From assembly GCF_011393025.1 (NCBI RefSeq), contig NZ_JAAOEO010000006.1, positions 1 to 64,000 of the forward strand: a stretch of 64,000 nt of DNA. The letters are read 5' to 3'. How positions within the stretch are numbered: the first letter of the stretch is position 1; every line of letters begins with the position of its first letter. A program made the position numbers and the translations under genes. A model generated the notes under the pieces. The model was not told where the DNA came from. It ran no database searches and saw nothing but the letters and a program-made list of their open reading frames with translations. Shown one piece after another: positions 1 to 8,477 of this stretch. Source of the DNA: Neobacillus terrae (GTDB lineage Bacteria; Bacillota; Bacilli; Bacillales; Cytobacillaceae).

Positions 1-782
1 TTAGCCAGAATCGTTTTTAGCTCTAATTTAGCCATTTCGGAGCCTTGTCGAAGTCCGATGGACTTACTGGCTGCTTGTTTTAACTCTCGAATCTTACTTA
101 ATCCCACACTCCGTGTTACAGCTTTTCTTAAATGGGAGAGCAGTTCATGTTCAGTGAAATTTACGATTTCATGAGGTAAGGCATAGAGCTTTAAGAATTG
201 TAACGCTGCCTTGCCCTCCCACTTTTTAAAGACTGTTAGAAATTCAGGAAAGTAGCGATCAATCCAGTTGTGAACCTGCCCTTGGACCGTTTGGAGATCC
301 TCTGTTAAAAGATCGCGTATTTTCTTTGCGACACGGAGTTCGGCATAGACACCTTGTGGTATCGTAGGTTCGGCGTATCTTCCGTCTTTGACCAGCTGGG
401 CTATAACTTTAGCGTCTTTCACATCATTCTTGGTAGGTGAGTTATCATCTAGTTCCTTGCTTTTCTTTACGTGCAATGGATTTACCGCTACAAATTTAAT
501 CTCGTTTTCTTTTAAAATATGAGCGAGATTAAACCAATAGTGGCCTGTTGGTTCCATCCCAACCACGACTTTATCCATATTGTGTTCTTTTTTGATTTCC
601 GAAATCCATTGTAGAAAAAGCTCAAAACCTTCTTTTGTATTTTCGAATTGACATGGTGATCCAAACTCTATACCTCTAAAATCCTGGGCACGTGCCACAT
701 GCTTAAATTTAGCAATATCGACTCCTATAATAAGAGTTTGAGAAGTTATTTGAGCAATCTTCTTATTCTGGTTATAATTCAT
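1..782 (-). CDS. IS110-family transposase (C-terminus cut by window)
   Basis: The start is ATG at 782, preceded by the Shine-Dalgarno sequence AGGAGGC. The frame is open for about 260 codons to the window edge. The N-terminus has the DEDD (RuvC-like) features of IS110 recombinases: IIGVDIAK (first Asp, about residue 21) and VVGMEPTGHYW (catalytic Glu, about residue 81). The stretch with NDVKDAKVIAQ (about 120) follows, then a helical middle region. The C-terminal half with the catalytic Ser domain would be outside the window, so activity cannot be judged. The family inserts by an RNA-guided (bridge RNA) mechanism using a serine-containing DEDD recombinase. Confidence 0.9.
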   Translation of the reverse strand, partial: MNYNQNKKIAQITSQTLIIGVDIAKFKHVARAQDFRGIEFGSPCQFENTKEGFELFLQWISEIKKEHNMDKVVVGMEPTGHYWFNLAHILKENEIKFVAVNPLHVKKSKELDDNSPTKNDVKDAKVIAQLVKDGRYAEPTIPQGVYAELRVAKKIRDLLTEDLQTVQGQVHNWIDRYFPEFLTVFKKWEGKAALQFLKLYALPHEIVNFTEHELLSHLRKAVTRSVGLSKIRELKQAASKSIGLRQGSEMAKLELKTILA

Positions 783-898
783 TTTAAAGCCTCCTGGTAT
801 TTGAGTAATGTCCTTTTTGCTGCGCAGCTTCAGGACCTTCTCATTCTACCAAGAGGTTATTTTTTTGTTCAAACTCCATTTTCACTCATTACAGGAAT
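783..898 (-). ncRNA. candidate bridge-RNA region of the IS110 element
   Basis: In the IS110 group the non-coding segment between the element end and the transposase start encodes the bridge RNA. Here that segment is about 115 bp and holds possible stems (CTGAAGCTGCGCAGC near 820-835). This is placed from family knowledge; I did not fold it and cannot name the guide loops. Confidence 0.25.
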
Positions 899-918
899 GC
901 TGCCCCGTTAGCAATAAG
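899..918 (+). repeat. dispersed palindrome, right half only
   Basis: GCTGCCCCGTTAGCAATAAG is the loop and right arm of the palindromic family. The left arm is replaced by the end of the IS110 element. Confidence 0.65.
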
Positions 919-1072
919 ATAAAAGAGCTGGTACAGTGACTCCCCTCTAATCAGTATCTTTGCGAAGAAAACACAATTTTAACTTTTTTAGGAGATGGGT
1001 ATTAATATATTACAAAAGGGTATATGTTATGGTTATCATATAAATAGAAAGAATTTAATTAGGAGGGGCAGT

Positions 1073-1915
1073 ATGAGAATGGAAACCATACGCATCTTAC
1101 AGGAAGAGGTAAAAAGGTACATCAACGAAAAAGGGGAATTATTTGAGAGTAAGCTGCTGTCTGAAGCAATAAACGTGTCGGGAAAAATTAATGATATTTA
1201 AAATAAAGGAAACATTGATTTATTAAAAAATGCGAGAAGTTTAATTTTCTATGTAGTTGATAAGAAAGATGATGAATTAGTCTCTTTTGCTCGATAGGAG
1301 GGAATTGCCTGGGCGACCCATTCATTAACACTTGCATTAAAATTAGAATGGGTGCAAGCCATCAGGAGAACTATATGGCAGATAATATGTTCACCCGATG
1401 AATCAAAGGGTATAACAAAAGAACGGTTAGAATACTACGAACTCGAAAAACTAATAAATGACAGGGTCGACCAATTCCTTAACACGTTTTTCCTTAGTTA
1501 TTCAGATTATAAAGATGAAATGCTACATCAACAAAGAAATGGTGGAACATTTGTCAGTTCCAATCATTCCTGTTAGCGGGAGTGTTTCTGTCTTGCCTTT
1601 GATTGGCACAATTGACTCATACAGGATAAAAATAATAGAGGAAAATGTCTTAAACGATATAGCTGAATCAAGAATACGGACACTGGTTATGGACCTTTCA
1701 GGTATAGCGATGATGGAAATGGATGTCATCTCGAATTTGGAAAAAGTATTATCTGGAGTCTCGATGATGGGTTGCAAAGCCATACTTGCTGGACTAGGAC
1801 CTGACCTTGTAAGAAAAATGGTTCATTCAGGAATCCGCTTTGAAAAAGATGTGAAACAAAAGGAACGCTGCAAGAAACATTAAAGAAATACTTTAACGTG
1901 GAAAAGACCATTTAG
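1073..1915 (+). pseudogene. RsbR-like stressosome protein, broken
   Basis: Reading through two in-frame stops (1199-1201 and about 1295-1297) and two frameshifts (near 1525 and near 1858) rebuilds one protein. The N-terminus is helical and resembles the RsbR N-terminal domain (start MRMETIRILQEEV, good AGGAGGGG site). The C-terminal STAS domain has SVPIIPVSGSVSVLPLIGTI, TLVMDLSGIAMMEMDV and a final GTLQETLKKYF. STAS proteins of this kind build the stressosome that controls sigma-B. Four independent lesions make this a dead gene. It is a paralogue of the convergent intact PAS-STAS gene at 2115-2894. Confidence 0.85.
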
Positions 1916-1924
1916 GTCTTTTTT
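1902..1924 (+). terminator. terminator after RsbR-like pseudogene
   Basis: AAAAGACC and GGTCTTTT form a stem around ATTTA, followed by T residues. It overlaps the ancestral stop codon. Confidence 0.65.
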
Positions 1925-1987
1925 GTTATAGCTCACACCCTTATGCTTCCTAAATAGAAAATTACAAAAAGTACGATTTTCCCTCTT

Positions 1988-2022
1988 CTTATTGCACTAA
2001 CCTGCCCCATTAGCACAATAAG
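1988..2022 (+). repeat. dispersed palindrome, full copy
   Basis: Arms CTTATTGCACTAAC and ATTAGCACAATAAG flank CTGCCCC. It lies directly against the terminator of the minus-strand PAS-STAS gene. Confidence 0.8.
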
Positions 2023-2044
2023 AAAAAGCCGTCTCATGACGGCT
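2022..2044 (-). terminator. terminator of PAS-STAS gene
   Basis: AGCCGTC-TCAT-GACGGCT is a 7-bp stem followed by TTTTTCTTATT on the minus strand. The palindromic repeat begins in its U-tract. Confidence 0.8.
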
Positions 2045-2114
2045 CTGACTCCAGAGAACGAACCTGTAATGAAGATGGATAACAATATATCACGGAATAT
2101 AGTTGATATCCTAT

Positions 2115-2894
2115 TCAATCACTTACGAAGCTATCCTTTAACACCAAATCAAGTACTGCCTGCTGTAAAGTTCCAAATATCTGTATTAGGGATAAATCGG
2201 CTCCGAGCTGAACAACACTTTTGGCAATTTCGGGTCTTATTCCCGTTACAATAGAACGAACACCAAGCAAACCAAGTACGGCACTAGTTTCAAACAGACA
2301 TTGGATTACCATTGCATCAAGTTCATAGATGCCTGAAAAATCGCTAATCAAAGTATGGACACTCTGTTCCTGTACTTTTAAAGGCACATGTTCTAAAATA
2401 TAATTCGCTCTTTCAGAATTGATAGAACCTACTAGGGGTAACACAGCGACCCCTTCCAATATAGGGACGACTGGAGCTGATAGTGTGTTAATTTCTTTGG
2501 ACACTTTTTCGAGTGATCTTTCGATTTCTTTACGCTTTGTTATATCTCTGACGACAGATTGAATCGCTTTTTTATCCTCATACAAAACAGGAGTACAGTT
2601 TGTTTCTACATCAACTAGTGAACCATCAAACCGTCTTAATTGTTTTTCGATAGTTCCAGTTGGTTTATTTTCATCAAGGATCGATTTTGTGTGCCTTACT
2701 GTCAGCTCTCTATACTCCTCGGGTACGATATCGAATACAGATTTACCTATAATTTCCTCACTGGAAGCGGCCCGTAAAAAGTCTACTCCTGAAGGGTTTA
2801 TATACTTAAATTTCCCATCTTGTTGAATAATAATTGCCTCCGTGGTCGATTCCACGATTTGACGATACAATTTTTCATCCGTATTATTTCCCAT
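2115..2894 (-). CDS. PAS-STAS domain stressosome/RsbR-type regulator
   Basis: The 259-residue protein has an N-terminal PAS domain (about 10-125, ending VVRDITKRKEIERSLE, the usual PAC signature), a short coiled linker, and a STAS domain (about 140-255: APVVPILEGVAVLPLVGSI, TLISDFSGIYELD, FGTLQQAVLD). Proteins of this layout are RsbR paralogues or YtvA-like sensors in the sigma-B stressosome. YtvA uses a LOV domain with GXNCRFLQ, which is absent here, so a flavin light sensor is unlikely. The start is ATG at 2894. No rsbS, rsbT or sigB neighbour is present, so it would act in trans. Confidence 0.85.
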   Translation of the reverse strand: MGNNTDEKLYRQIVESTTEAIIIQQDGKFKYINPSGVDFLRAASSEEIIGKSVFDIVPEEYRELTVRHTKSILDENKPTGTIEKQLRRFDGSLVDVETNCTPVLYEDKKAIQSVVRDITKRKEIERSLEKVSKEINTLSAPVVPILEGVAVLPLVGSINSERANYILEHVPLKVQEQSVHTLISDFSGIYELDAMVIQCLFETSAVLGLLGVRSIVTGIRPEIAKSVVQLGADLSLIQIFGTLQQAVLDLVLKDSFVSD

Positions 2895-3010
2895 GAAAAT
2901 CCACTACTCCTTACCCAAAGCTATAAGTTTTCAACTAAAAACATTATACTATAAGTGAAGAATAATTATTGTAGTTTATGCCCCATATCTTTGCTTATTT
3001 GTTTAAAAAT

Positions 3011-3042
3011 CCTTCTTCAACTAACCTCCCTCAATGAAGAAT
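3011..3042 (+). repeat. dispersed palindrome, degenerate copy
   Basis: CTTCTTCAACTAACCTCCC matches the left arm and loop. The right arm survives only as TGAAGAATG. Confidence 0.5.
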
Positions 3043-3154
3043 GGAAAATCTCCCGTTTTCTCCTGTTTTCTTAGATTTTCATAGTAGTTTACCTTCCGGT
3101 AAATGTTTAATAGTTGGGGAATAATCACTGAAAAGGATAAAATTGGACTTCAAA

Positions 3155-3350
3155 AGAAAAAAGAGCCGTCACCCACTAACCAGCCAATTACAAAAATTGG
3201 TGGGTGAGTCAAAATATGATCGCACTGGTAGATGTCCACATTTCTCATGGAGGTCAACCCTCCCATGTCTCACAGAGTCTTCGCTCTCAAATTCCTTCGT
3301 CCAACCTTTCCATGAGGTGGATGTCGGCCATGCTGCCCCGTTACTTTAAG
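3155..3350 (+). other. structured non-coding element beside a palindrome half
   Basis: Nested inverted repeats occur here. CACCCACTAAC pairs loosely with AATTGGTGGGTG (3168-3208). GATGTCCAC..TCATGG (about 3233-3252) pairs with CCATGAGGTGGATGTC (about 3310-3325), enclosing CATGG..CCATG. It ends at GCTGCCCCGTTACTTTAAG (3332-3350), a palindrome loop and right arm lacking its left arm, like the copy beside the IS110 element. The 68-codon frame across it has no homology I recognise. It may be a remnant of an element that inserted in the palindrome. Confidence 0.4.
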
Positions 3351-3480
3351 TGTATTTTTTTACAATCTTTTTGATAAACCAAAGTTACAATGTCTTAGAA
3401 CGTAGTCCTACATTATGCTTAAGATATAATTTTATTTATAGCTTTTCTTACTCTCTTTTCTCATAGGAAATTTTGCTAAA

Positions 3481-3924
3481 TTATTTCGTTTTTTCACTAA
3501 CTTCTCTACTATCCTGTATGTATTTTAATACAAAATAAAGAAATTGTAATGACACAAAATACACTGCTGCAGAATACCAAGGATTCCATTTACCATAATG
3601 TAATACCTCAATTTTTACAGTATATAACTCTAGCAAAACAAGAATTCCTGTCCAAACCAGGGCATATATTAATTTTCTAATTGTAGCAGCGTTATTCGGA
3701 AAGTAATTAACAATAATATATAATACTCCTACCTGCCCCATGGGAACTATTAAATACGCCCAATCAACCTCCTTTTTATCAAAATACCAATAAAGATGGT
3801 ATTTAATATCAAGATATAAATCAGTTACAAAATTCATCATTAAAGCAAATAAAATGCTCGCAAACAATTCATGCCTGGTCTTTCTCCTTTTTACACAAAA
3901 AGCTACTATTAGGACAACTATCAC
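3481..3924 (-). CDS. CBO0543-type membrane protein, N-terminus uncertain
   Basis: This hydrophobic protein of about 147 residues has several transmembrane segments and aromatic-rich loops (HLYWYFDKKEVDW, KWNPWYSAAVYFV), typical of the small CBO0543 membrane family of Bacillaceae; function unknown. The only start in the open frame is GTG at 3924, inside what looks like the first membrane helix. Codons upstream continue in frame to 3961 (Gly Phe Ala Ile Phe Ile Leu Phe Phe Leu) without ATG before the TAA at 3973-3975. The original start may have been lost. Confidence 0.65.
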   Translation of the reverse strand: MIVVLIVAFCVKRRKTRHELFASILFALMMNFVTDLYLDIKYHLYWYFDKKEVDWAYLIVPMGQVGVLYIIVNYFPNNAATIRKLIYALVWTGILVLLELYTVKIEVLHYGKWNPWYSAAVYFVSLQFLYFVLKYIQDSREVSEKTK

Positions 3925-4055
3925 TGTTAGAAAAAATAGAATAAAGATAGCAAACCCCTCTTTTTTTGTTTTTTATTCTTTCATTTTATCAACATAATTA
4001 TCCAACTGGATAAGCAGGAAAAACGGTCGTTATTGGATATATAACACTCATAACA

Positions 4056-4110
4056 TAAAAAGCCCTGATTTTTCTGCTTAGCGTAGAAAAAATCAGCGGC
4101 TTTTCCTTTC
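4056..4110 (-). terminator. long hairpin, probable terminator
   Basis: AAAAAGCC..CTGATTTTT pairs with AAAAAATCAG..GGCTTTTC around CTGCTTAGCGTAG. T-runs follow on either strand. No gene ends right at it, so its transcript is unknown. Confidence 0.55.
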
Positions 4111-4640
4111 AAAAATTTCTTAGGGTCTATTATACGCGTTTTGTCATCAGGACCCCAAGAATAGACATTGCTTTAAAAGGATTAAATCATACTCATTCAA
4201 TAATATTATCTTTATGAGCATGTGATCGTAACCCTATTTACCATTTTGACCTTAAAACGGAACGGATTATTTTGGAAGTTCAATGTCTAAATCTATTTAA
4301 AGATCAGACAACCACAGGCATCAAACTAGAACTAACTTGAAGAAAGCAATCATTTTTGTTTTAATTTCCATTAGTTTTACTATAAGAACAATTTAATGAC
4401 AACCCCCTCTCTTCCCATTTATAAGTGCAGCTAGAAGTTTTCATTTCCTATTCCAAAGTTAACGAGTGAACCTTATGCCCTTCTAAGAATAATGTATCGA
4501 ATATTGCGATCCCTTATGATGAAATTTTCTCTACATTATATAAATCCAGCCATTTAATGAGCGTTTTTCCTATCTAAATAAACTATTAATGAATGATATA
4601 TCGTAAATTTGAAATAATACCTTTGTGTAAGCCAATAAGG
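4111..4640. other. 530-bp intergenic stretch
   Basis: AT-rich DNA with no open frame of note, no copy of the dispersed palindrome and no gene remnant that I recognise. It must contain the promoter of the yra cluster, but I could not place one with confidence. Confidence 0.5.
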
Positions 4641-4652
4641 AGGTGACCAAAA

Positions 4653-4898
4653 ATGGACATTCAAAAATTAGCCGATCATGAGTCATTGGATCTACATGAA
4701 GTTATTAATTTTAAAACCCTTTGCTTAGCGAAATCAAAACTAATGCAAGGACTGGTTTTTGATCATGATTTGAGAGCATTAATGCAAAAAGATGTTGAAC
4801 AATCCATGCAAGCACTTGGAGAATTACAGGCAATTTATCAACGTTCACCTTTTGAAGCTCCTGTTCCTCAAAACCGGCCAACACCAATAATAAATTGA
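4653..4898 (+). CDS. yraG: YraG-like spore coat-related protein
   Basis: The 81-residue product starts at ATG after AAGGAGGTGACC. The core [19 protein letters not shown] / [17 protein letters not shown] is shared with the product at 6456-6650 and is the small four-helix fragment related to CotF. In B. subtilis yraG, yraF, adhB, yraE and yraD form one sporulation-associated cluster, and this gene opens the same arrangement. Its exact role is unknown; a coat-associated ferritin-like fold is an inference. Confidence 0.75.
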   Translation: MDIQKLADHESLDLHEVINFKTLCLAKSKLMQGLVFDHDLRALMQKDVEQSMQALGELQAIYQRSPFEAPVPQNRPTPIIN

Positions 4899-4914
4899 AA
4901 GGGAGGCAAATTCA

Positions 4915-5283
4915 TTGAACCATGACTATTTAGACCCTATAAACTCGCTACACGTACCAGAGCTTGCAGATACCACATTTGCAATGGATTTACTTCTTCG
5001 TGCCAAAGAGGGTGTTCGCAATATTGCTGTCGCATTAACGGAGTCCGCATCACCTGATGTTAGAACCCTCTTACGAAACCAGTTAATGCAAGGTATTGCC
5101 ATGCACCAAGAAATTACAGACCTAATGATTAGTAAAAAATGGTTTCATCCATACGAACTAAGTGAACAATATCAATTAGACCAACTCTCTGCCAACAATA
5201 CATTGATGATTGGCAAAATGAATCTATTTCCTGTTGAGACCAATAGAAAAGGTATGTTTGACCGGACACCTGATGAACACTAA
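4915..5283 (+). CDS. yraF: YraF-like CotF-family spore coat protein
   Basis: The 122-residue product starts at TTG (4915) after GGGAGGC. It contains [22 protein letters not shown] and [19 protein letters not shown], the CotF-domain pattern of paired helices. It is paralogous to the gene at 6663-6968. It follows yraG by 16 nt and precedes the dehydrogenase by 18 nt, so the five genes are one operon. Confidence 0.8.
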   Translation: MNHDYLDPINSLHVPELADTTFAMDLLLRAKEGVRNIAVALTESASPDVRTLLRNQLMQGIAMHQEITDLMISKKWFHPYELSEQYQLDQLSANNTLMIGKMNLFPVETNRKGMFDRTPDEH

Positions 5284-5301
5284 CACTGGAGGCTGTATAG
5301 C

Positions 5302-6438
5302 ATGAAGGCAGTAACGTATCAAGGTATTAAAAATGTTGTAGTCAAAGAAGTTCCAGATCCAAAGATTGAAAAACCAGATGACATGATTATTAAAGTAACC
5401 AGTTCAGCTATATGTGGGTCTGATTTACATTTAATTCATGGCATGATTCCTAACCTGCAAGAAAACTATGTTATTGGCCATGAACCAATGGGAATCGTCG
5501 AAGAAGTGGGTCCAGGTGTGACTAAGCTAAAAAAGGGAGATCGTGTCATTATTCCTTTTAATATAGCATGCGGTGAATGCTCTTACTGTAAAAACCATTT
5601 GGAAAGCCAATGTGATAATTCTAATGATAATGGTGATATGGGTGCCTATTTCGGATATTCTGGTTCGACGGGTGGCTATCCAGGTGGGCAAGCTGAATAT
5701 TTAAGAGTGCCATTTGCCAACTTTACTCATTTCAAAATTCCAGAGACTTGTGAAGAACCAGATGAAAAGTTAGCAGTTATTGCCGATGCGATGACTACTG
5801 GTTTTTGGAGTGTTGACAATGCAGGCGTAAAGGATGGAGATACAGTTATTGTTCTTGGCTGCGGTCCGGTTGGCCTTTTTGCTCAAAAATTCTGTTGGTT
5901 AAAAGGAGCAAAGCGTGTCATTGCCGTTGATTATGTCAATTATCGCCTGCAGCACGCAAAGCGCACCAACAAAGTAGAAATTGTTAACTTTGAGGACCAT
6001 GAGAATGTAGGAAGTTACCTGAAGGAAATCACCAAAGGCGGCGCTGATGTTGTCATTGATGCAGTTGGTATGGACGGTAAAATGACTGATATGGAGTTCC
6101 TTGCGAGCGGAATGAAGCTTCAAGGCGGAGCATTAAGTGCGTTTATCATGGCTTCACAAGCAGTGCGTAAAGGCGGGACAATTCAAGTTACTGGCGTTTA
6201 CGGCGGCAGATATAATGGTTTCCCTCTTGGAGATATTATGCAGCGAAATATCAATATCCGCTCCGGTCAAGCACCTGTCATCCACTATATGCCATATATG
6301 TTTGAATTAGTTACGACCGGAAAAATTGATCCAGGAGATGTCGTAAGTCATGTACTTCCACTTAGTGAAGCAAAGCGTGGCTATGAGATTTTTGACACAA
6401 AAATGGATGATTGTATAAAAGTCGTGTTGAAACCTTGA
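5302..6438 (+). CDS. adhB: zinc-dependent alcohol dehydrogenase AdhB
   Basis: This 378-residue medium-chain dehydrogenase has the catalytic zinc site CGSDLHLIHG (Cys about 39) and GHEPMGIVEEVG (His-Glu about 61). The structural zinc cluster is in CGECSYCKNHLESQC (about 91-105). The Rossmann motif is VIVLGCGPVGLFAQ (about 180). It closely resembles B. subtilis AdhB and glutathione-independent formaldehyde dehydrogenases. It sits between two pairs of CotF-like genes. Substrate unknown; expression during sporulation is inferred from the neighbours. Confidence 0.9.
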   Translation: MKAVTYQGIKNVVVKEVPDPKIEKPDDMIIKVTSSAICGSDLHLIHGMIPNLQENYVIGHEPMGIVEEVGPGVTKLKKGDRVIIPFNIACGECSYCKNHLESQCDNSNDNGDMGAYFGYSGSTGGYPGGQAEYLRVPFANFTHFKIPETCEEPDEKLAVIADAMTTGFWSVDNAGVKDGDTVIVLGCGPVGLFAQKFCWLKGAKRVIAVDYVNYRLQHAKRTNKVEIVNFEDHENVGSYLKEITKGGADVVIDAVGMDGKMTDMEFLASGMKLQGGALSAFIMASQAVRKGGTIQVTGVYGGRYNGFPLGDIMQRNINIRSGQAPVIHYMPYMFELVTTGKIDPGDVVSHVLPLSEAKRGYEIFDTKMDDCIKVVLKP

Positions 6439-6455
6439 GGAAGGAGGTATAAAAA

Positions 6456-6650
6456 ATGAACTACGCCTTACATGAAGTTCTTGAGGTCCATGAAATGGCT
6501 GCATTTAAAACCACTTGTTTAACTAAATCCAAAACGATGAAAGCGTTAGTTACAGATCAGCTATTAAAAGATATTATGCAGCAAGACATTGATGTATCTA
6601 CGAGACAATTACAAGAATATGCTTCTATCCTTTCCAACGCTAAGCAGTAA
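6456..6650 (+). CDS. yraE: YraE-like spore coat-related protein
   Basis: The 64-residue protein follows AGGAGGT. LHEVLEVHEMAAFKTTCLTKSKTMKALV / IMQQDIDVSTRQLQ parallels YraG at 4653-4898, suggesting a duplicated gene pair on each side of adhB. Function unknown. Confidence 0.75.
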   Translation: MNYALHEVLEVHEMAAFKTTCLTKSKTMKALVTDQLLKDIMQQDIDVSTRQLQEYASILSNAKQ

Positions 6651-6662
6651 ATTAGGAGATGA

Positions 6663-6968
6663 ATGAACATGAATCCAATCATTGAAACTTTAACGGGCAT
6701 GGACGGACTATCGGATCAAGTCGTTGCAATGGATTTATTGATTGCAGCTAAAAGTGGAGTTAGAAATTATGCCATGGCAGTTACGGAAGCAGGAACGCCA
6801 GAAATTAAAGAAATACTCACTCGCCATTTAATGGAAGCTATTGATATGCATGAACAAATTTCCGCATATATGGCAGAAAAAGGATTGTACCATGCTTGGG
6901 ATACAAACGAACAAATCAATTTAGATTTAAATAATATCAATACAGCATTGAACTTACCCACTCTATAA
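6663..6968 (+). CDS. yraD: YraD-like CotF-family spore coat protein
   Basis: The 101-residue product contains AMDLLIAAKSGVRNYAMAVTEAG and MHEQISAYMAEKGLYHAWD, again the CotF-domain pattern, paralogous to YraF. The start could be ATG 6663 or ATG 6669 (MNMNPI). It is the last gene of the operon; a terminator follows at 7035. Confidence 0.8.
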   Translation: MNMNPIIETLTGMDGLSDQVVAMDLLIAAKSGVRNYAMAVTEAGTPEIKEILTRHLMEAIDMHEQISAYMAEKGLYHAWDTNEQINLDLNNINTALNLPTL

Positions 6969-7034
6969 AAATAAAATAGGAGCAGTTTAACATTACCAAC
7001 CTAGAACCGGTCCTAATAAACCATTTATATTTAT

Positions 7035-7066
7035 TTGAGGGAAATATACGATTTCCCTCATTTTGC
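7035..7066 (+). terminator. terminator of the yra-adhB operon
   Basis: TGAGGGAAAT and ATTTCCCTCA form a 10-bp stem around ATACG, followed by TTTTG. Confidence 0.8.
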
Positions 7067-7206
7067 AACCGCCATTTTCTTTTACAATTATAAATTTGAT
7101 GTCTTTTCTTTTAGGATTAGAGCTAAATTAAGCCCAATCCAACCTATTGGCTCCATGCTTACCCGTTCAAAATTTTACAAAAAATTGAACCAACTATTTT
7201 TTATTA

Positions 7207-7398
7207 TCAAAAGGTAGGAGCAGGAAATTCATCAATTTTTATACGAAGTAAACTATAAGGTTTCTGTCGTAAGTCTTTTCCATAATGAAATCTAGCCTGC
7301 CTATGTAATTGGTTCACAATGACATACAAATATTGATCCGGACCAATTGAAAAAGTATCCGGCCACAAAATTCTCGGATCATGTGCGATTGTTTCCAT
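7207..7398 (-). pseudogene. C-terminal remnant of a royal-jelly/yellow-family protein
   Basis: The frame reads HDPRILWPDTFSIGPDQYLY, VNQLHRQARFHYGKDLR and YSLLRIKID, the end of bacterial major-royal-jelly-protein (yellow) beta-propellers. Only about 60 of the expected 350 or more residues are present. Its first codon overlaps the stop of the sedolisin frame, so a deletion joined two gene fragments here. Confidence 0.7.
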
Positions 7399-8477
7399 TA
7401 AAGCTGGTTAAATGCTTCTGCGTATTCAGGAGTTTCCCAATTTTCCAGCACACCCATTTGCAGAATGGTTTCACTTAATCCCCAGCTAACGGAAAGAGAT
7501 TGAATCTTTTTGTCATTGATTGCTTTTGCAAATCAATTTACAAAGCCTGTATCAGTATTTGGTGCTAAATATGCTTTAATGTCAGATTGTGGCGCTAATG
7601 CACCGTATTGCTGTACATCCAATGTGGTTTCCTCATAGCCATTCCAGTCGGTGCTACCATCAATATTAATTTTTTCTAGGCGGTCAGGTTTAACGTTAAT
7701 CCCCATTAGATCCCAGAATGAATAAGCGTCTAGAGAGTTAAAATCAGAAAGGCTTACGATTCCTATTGTTTGTCCAGATCCGTCTGCTCCCTTGTTATAA
7801 AGTGGGGCAACGTTATACTGCTTGATTAAATCCTGTGGGTTGAGGCGAAGAGGACCAACCGGACTGTTATTGTCTTCTGGTGCAATCGTATCAGAACGCT
7901 TCACCGAATTGGCTTTGAAATTGGAATAATCACTTAGTCCTAATATGCAAAGAATATTTTCAGCCACACTTTTTGGAGCTGTCGGATTTTTTTTGGTAGC
8001 ATGAAAGCTTTTCCCGTTATAACTGGCTTTTTGAATATCAACACTAAATGCTTTATTAAATTGATCAACCGTACCTGTAGCAGTAATAATCTGGTTATCC
8101 TGATATGTACTTCTCTTAATTCCAAAGGAATTCAAATATTTAGAAACTGCTGGAATTTGACTAGGGGATGGAGCGAACTTCGCTTTAAATTCACTTACCC
8201 TTAAATACTTTCTGAAGTGGTTGCTGTTTTTGTCTGTTGTTTCATTAATGTACCGGGCAAGTGCGTCTTTGTTTTGGATTTTCATAACGATGTCTACGGT
8301 GACAACTGTGCTCGGATCCAAATCCCCAAAATAGTTTGCCTTCGATAAAATTCCTGCCCCGTTCCCCTGCTGAATTACTACATTGTCATTTTGTTGCGCA
8401 TGCGAAACTGCCGGTACAGCACCTAATAACAATGAAGCTGCAGTACTAATAGTCAAAGCAGATTTCTTCCACTTCAT
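7398..8477 (-). pseudogene. sedolisin (S53 peptidase), truncated
   Basis: The start is ATG at 8477, followed by a signal peptide (KKSALTISTAASLLLG). The pro-activation domain follows (ARYINETTDKNSNHFRKYL, FGIKRSTYQDNQIITATGT, about 60-180). The start of the catalytic domain carries the Glu/Asp pair in GYEETTLDVQQ. A TGA interrupts after TDTGFVN (7533). The frame then continues for about 44 codons (FAKAINDKKIQSLSVSWGL) and ends at 7398. The catalytic Ser region (SGTS) is gone, so the enzyme cannot work. Sedolisins are secreted acid-type proteases. Confidence 0.85.

Larger units (their letters stand above)
1..898 (-). mobile_element. IS110-family insertion sequence, 3' part outside window
   Basis: This element holds the transposase gene at 1-782 plus about 115 bp of non-coding DNA on its upstream side. 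It appears to end near base 898, where the sequence turns abruptly into the right half of the dispersed palindrome (GCTGCCCCGTTAGC). The left half of that palindrome is missing, which suggests the element went into it. The far end is beyond the window start. The outer boundary is inferred, as I cannot see both ends. Confidence 0.6.

Noticed and set aside
3143..3349. Protein-coding gene of 68 codons
   Set aside because: It lies across nested inverted repeats, has no ribosome site and no recognisable protein pattern.
7533..7535. TGA in the sedolisin frame as a second selenocysteine codon
   Set aside because: The gene is truncated and lacks its catalytic Ser region, the site is not a Cys in the family, and no SECIS-like hairpin was seen.
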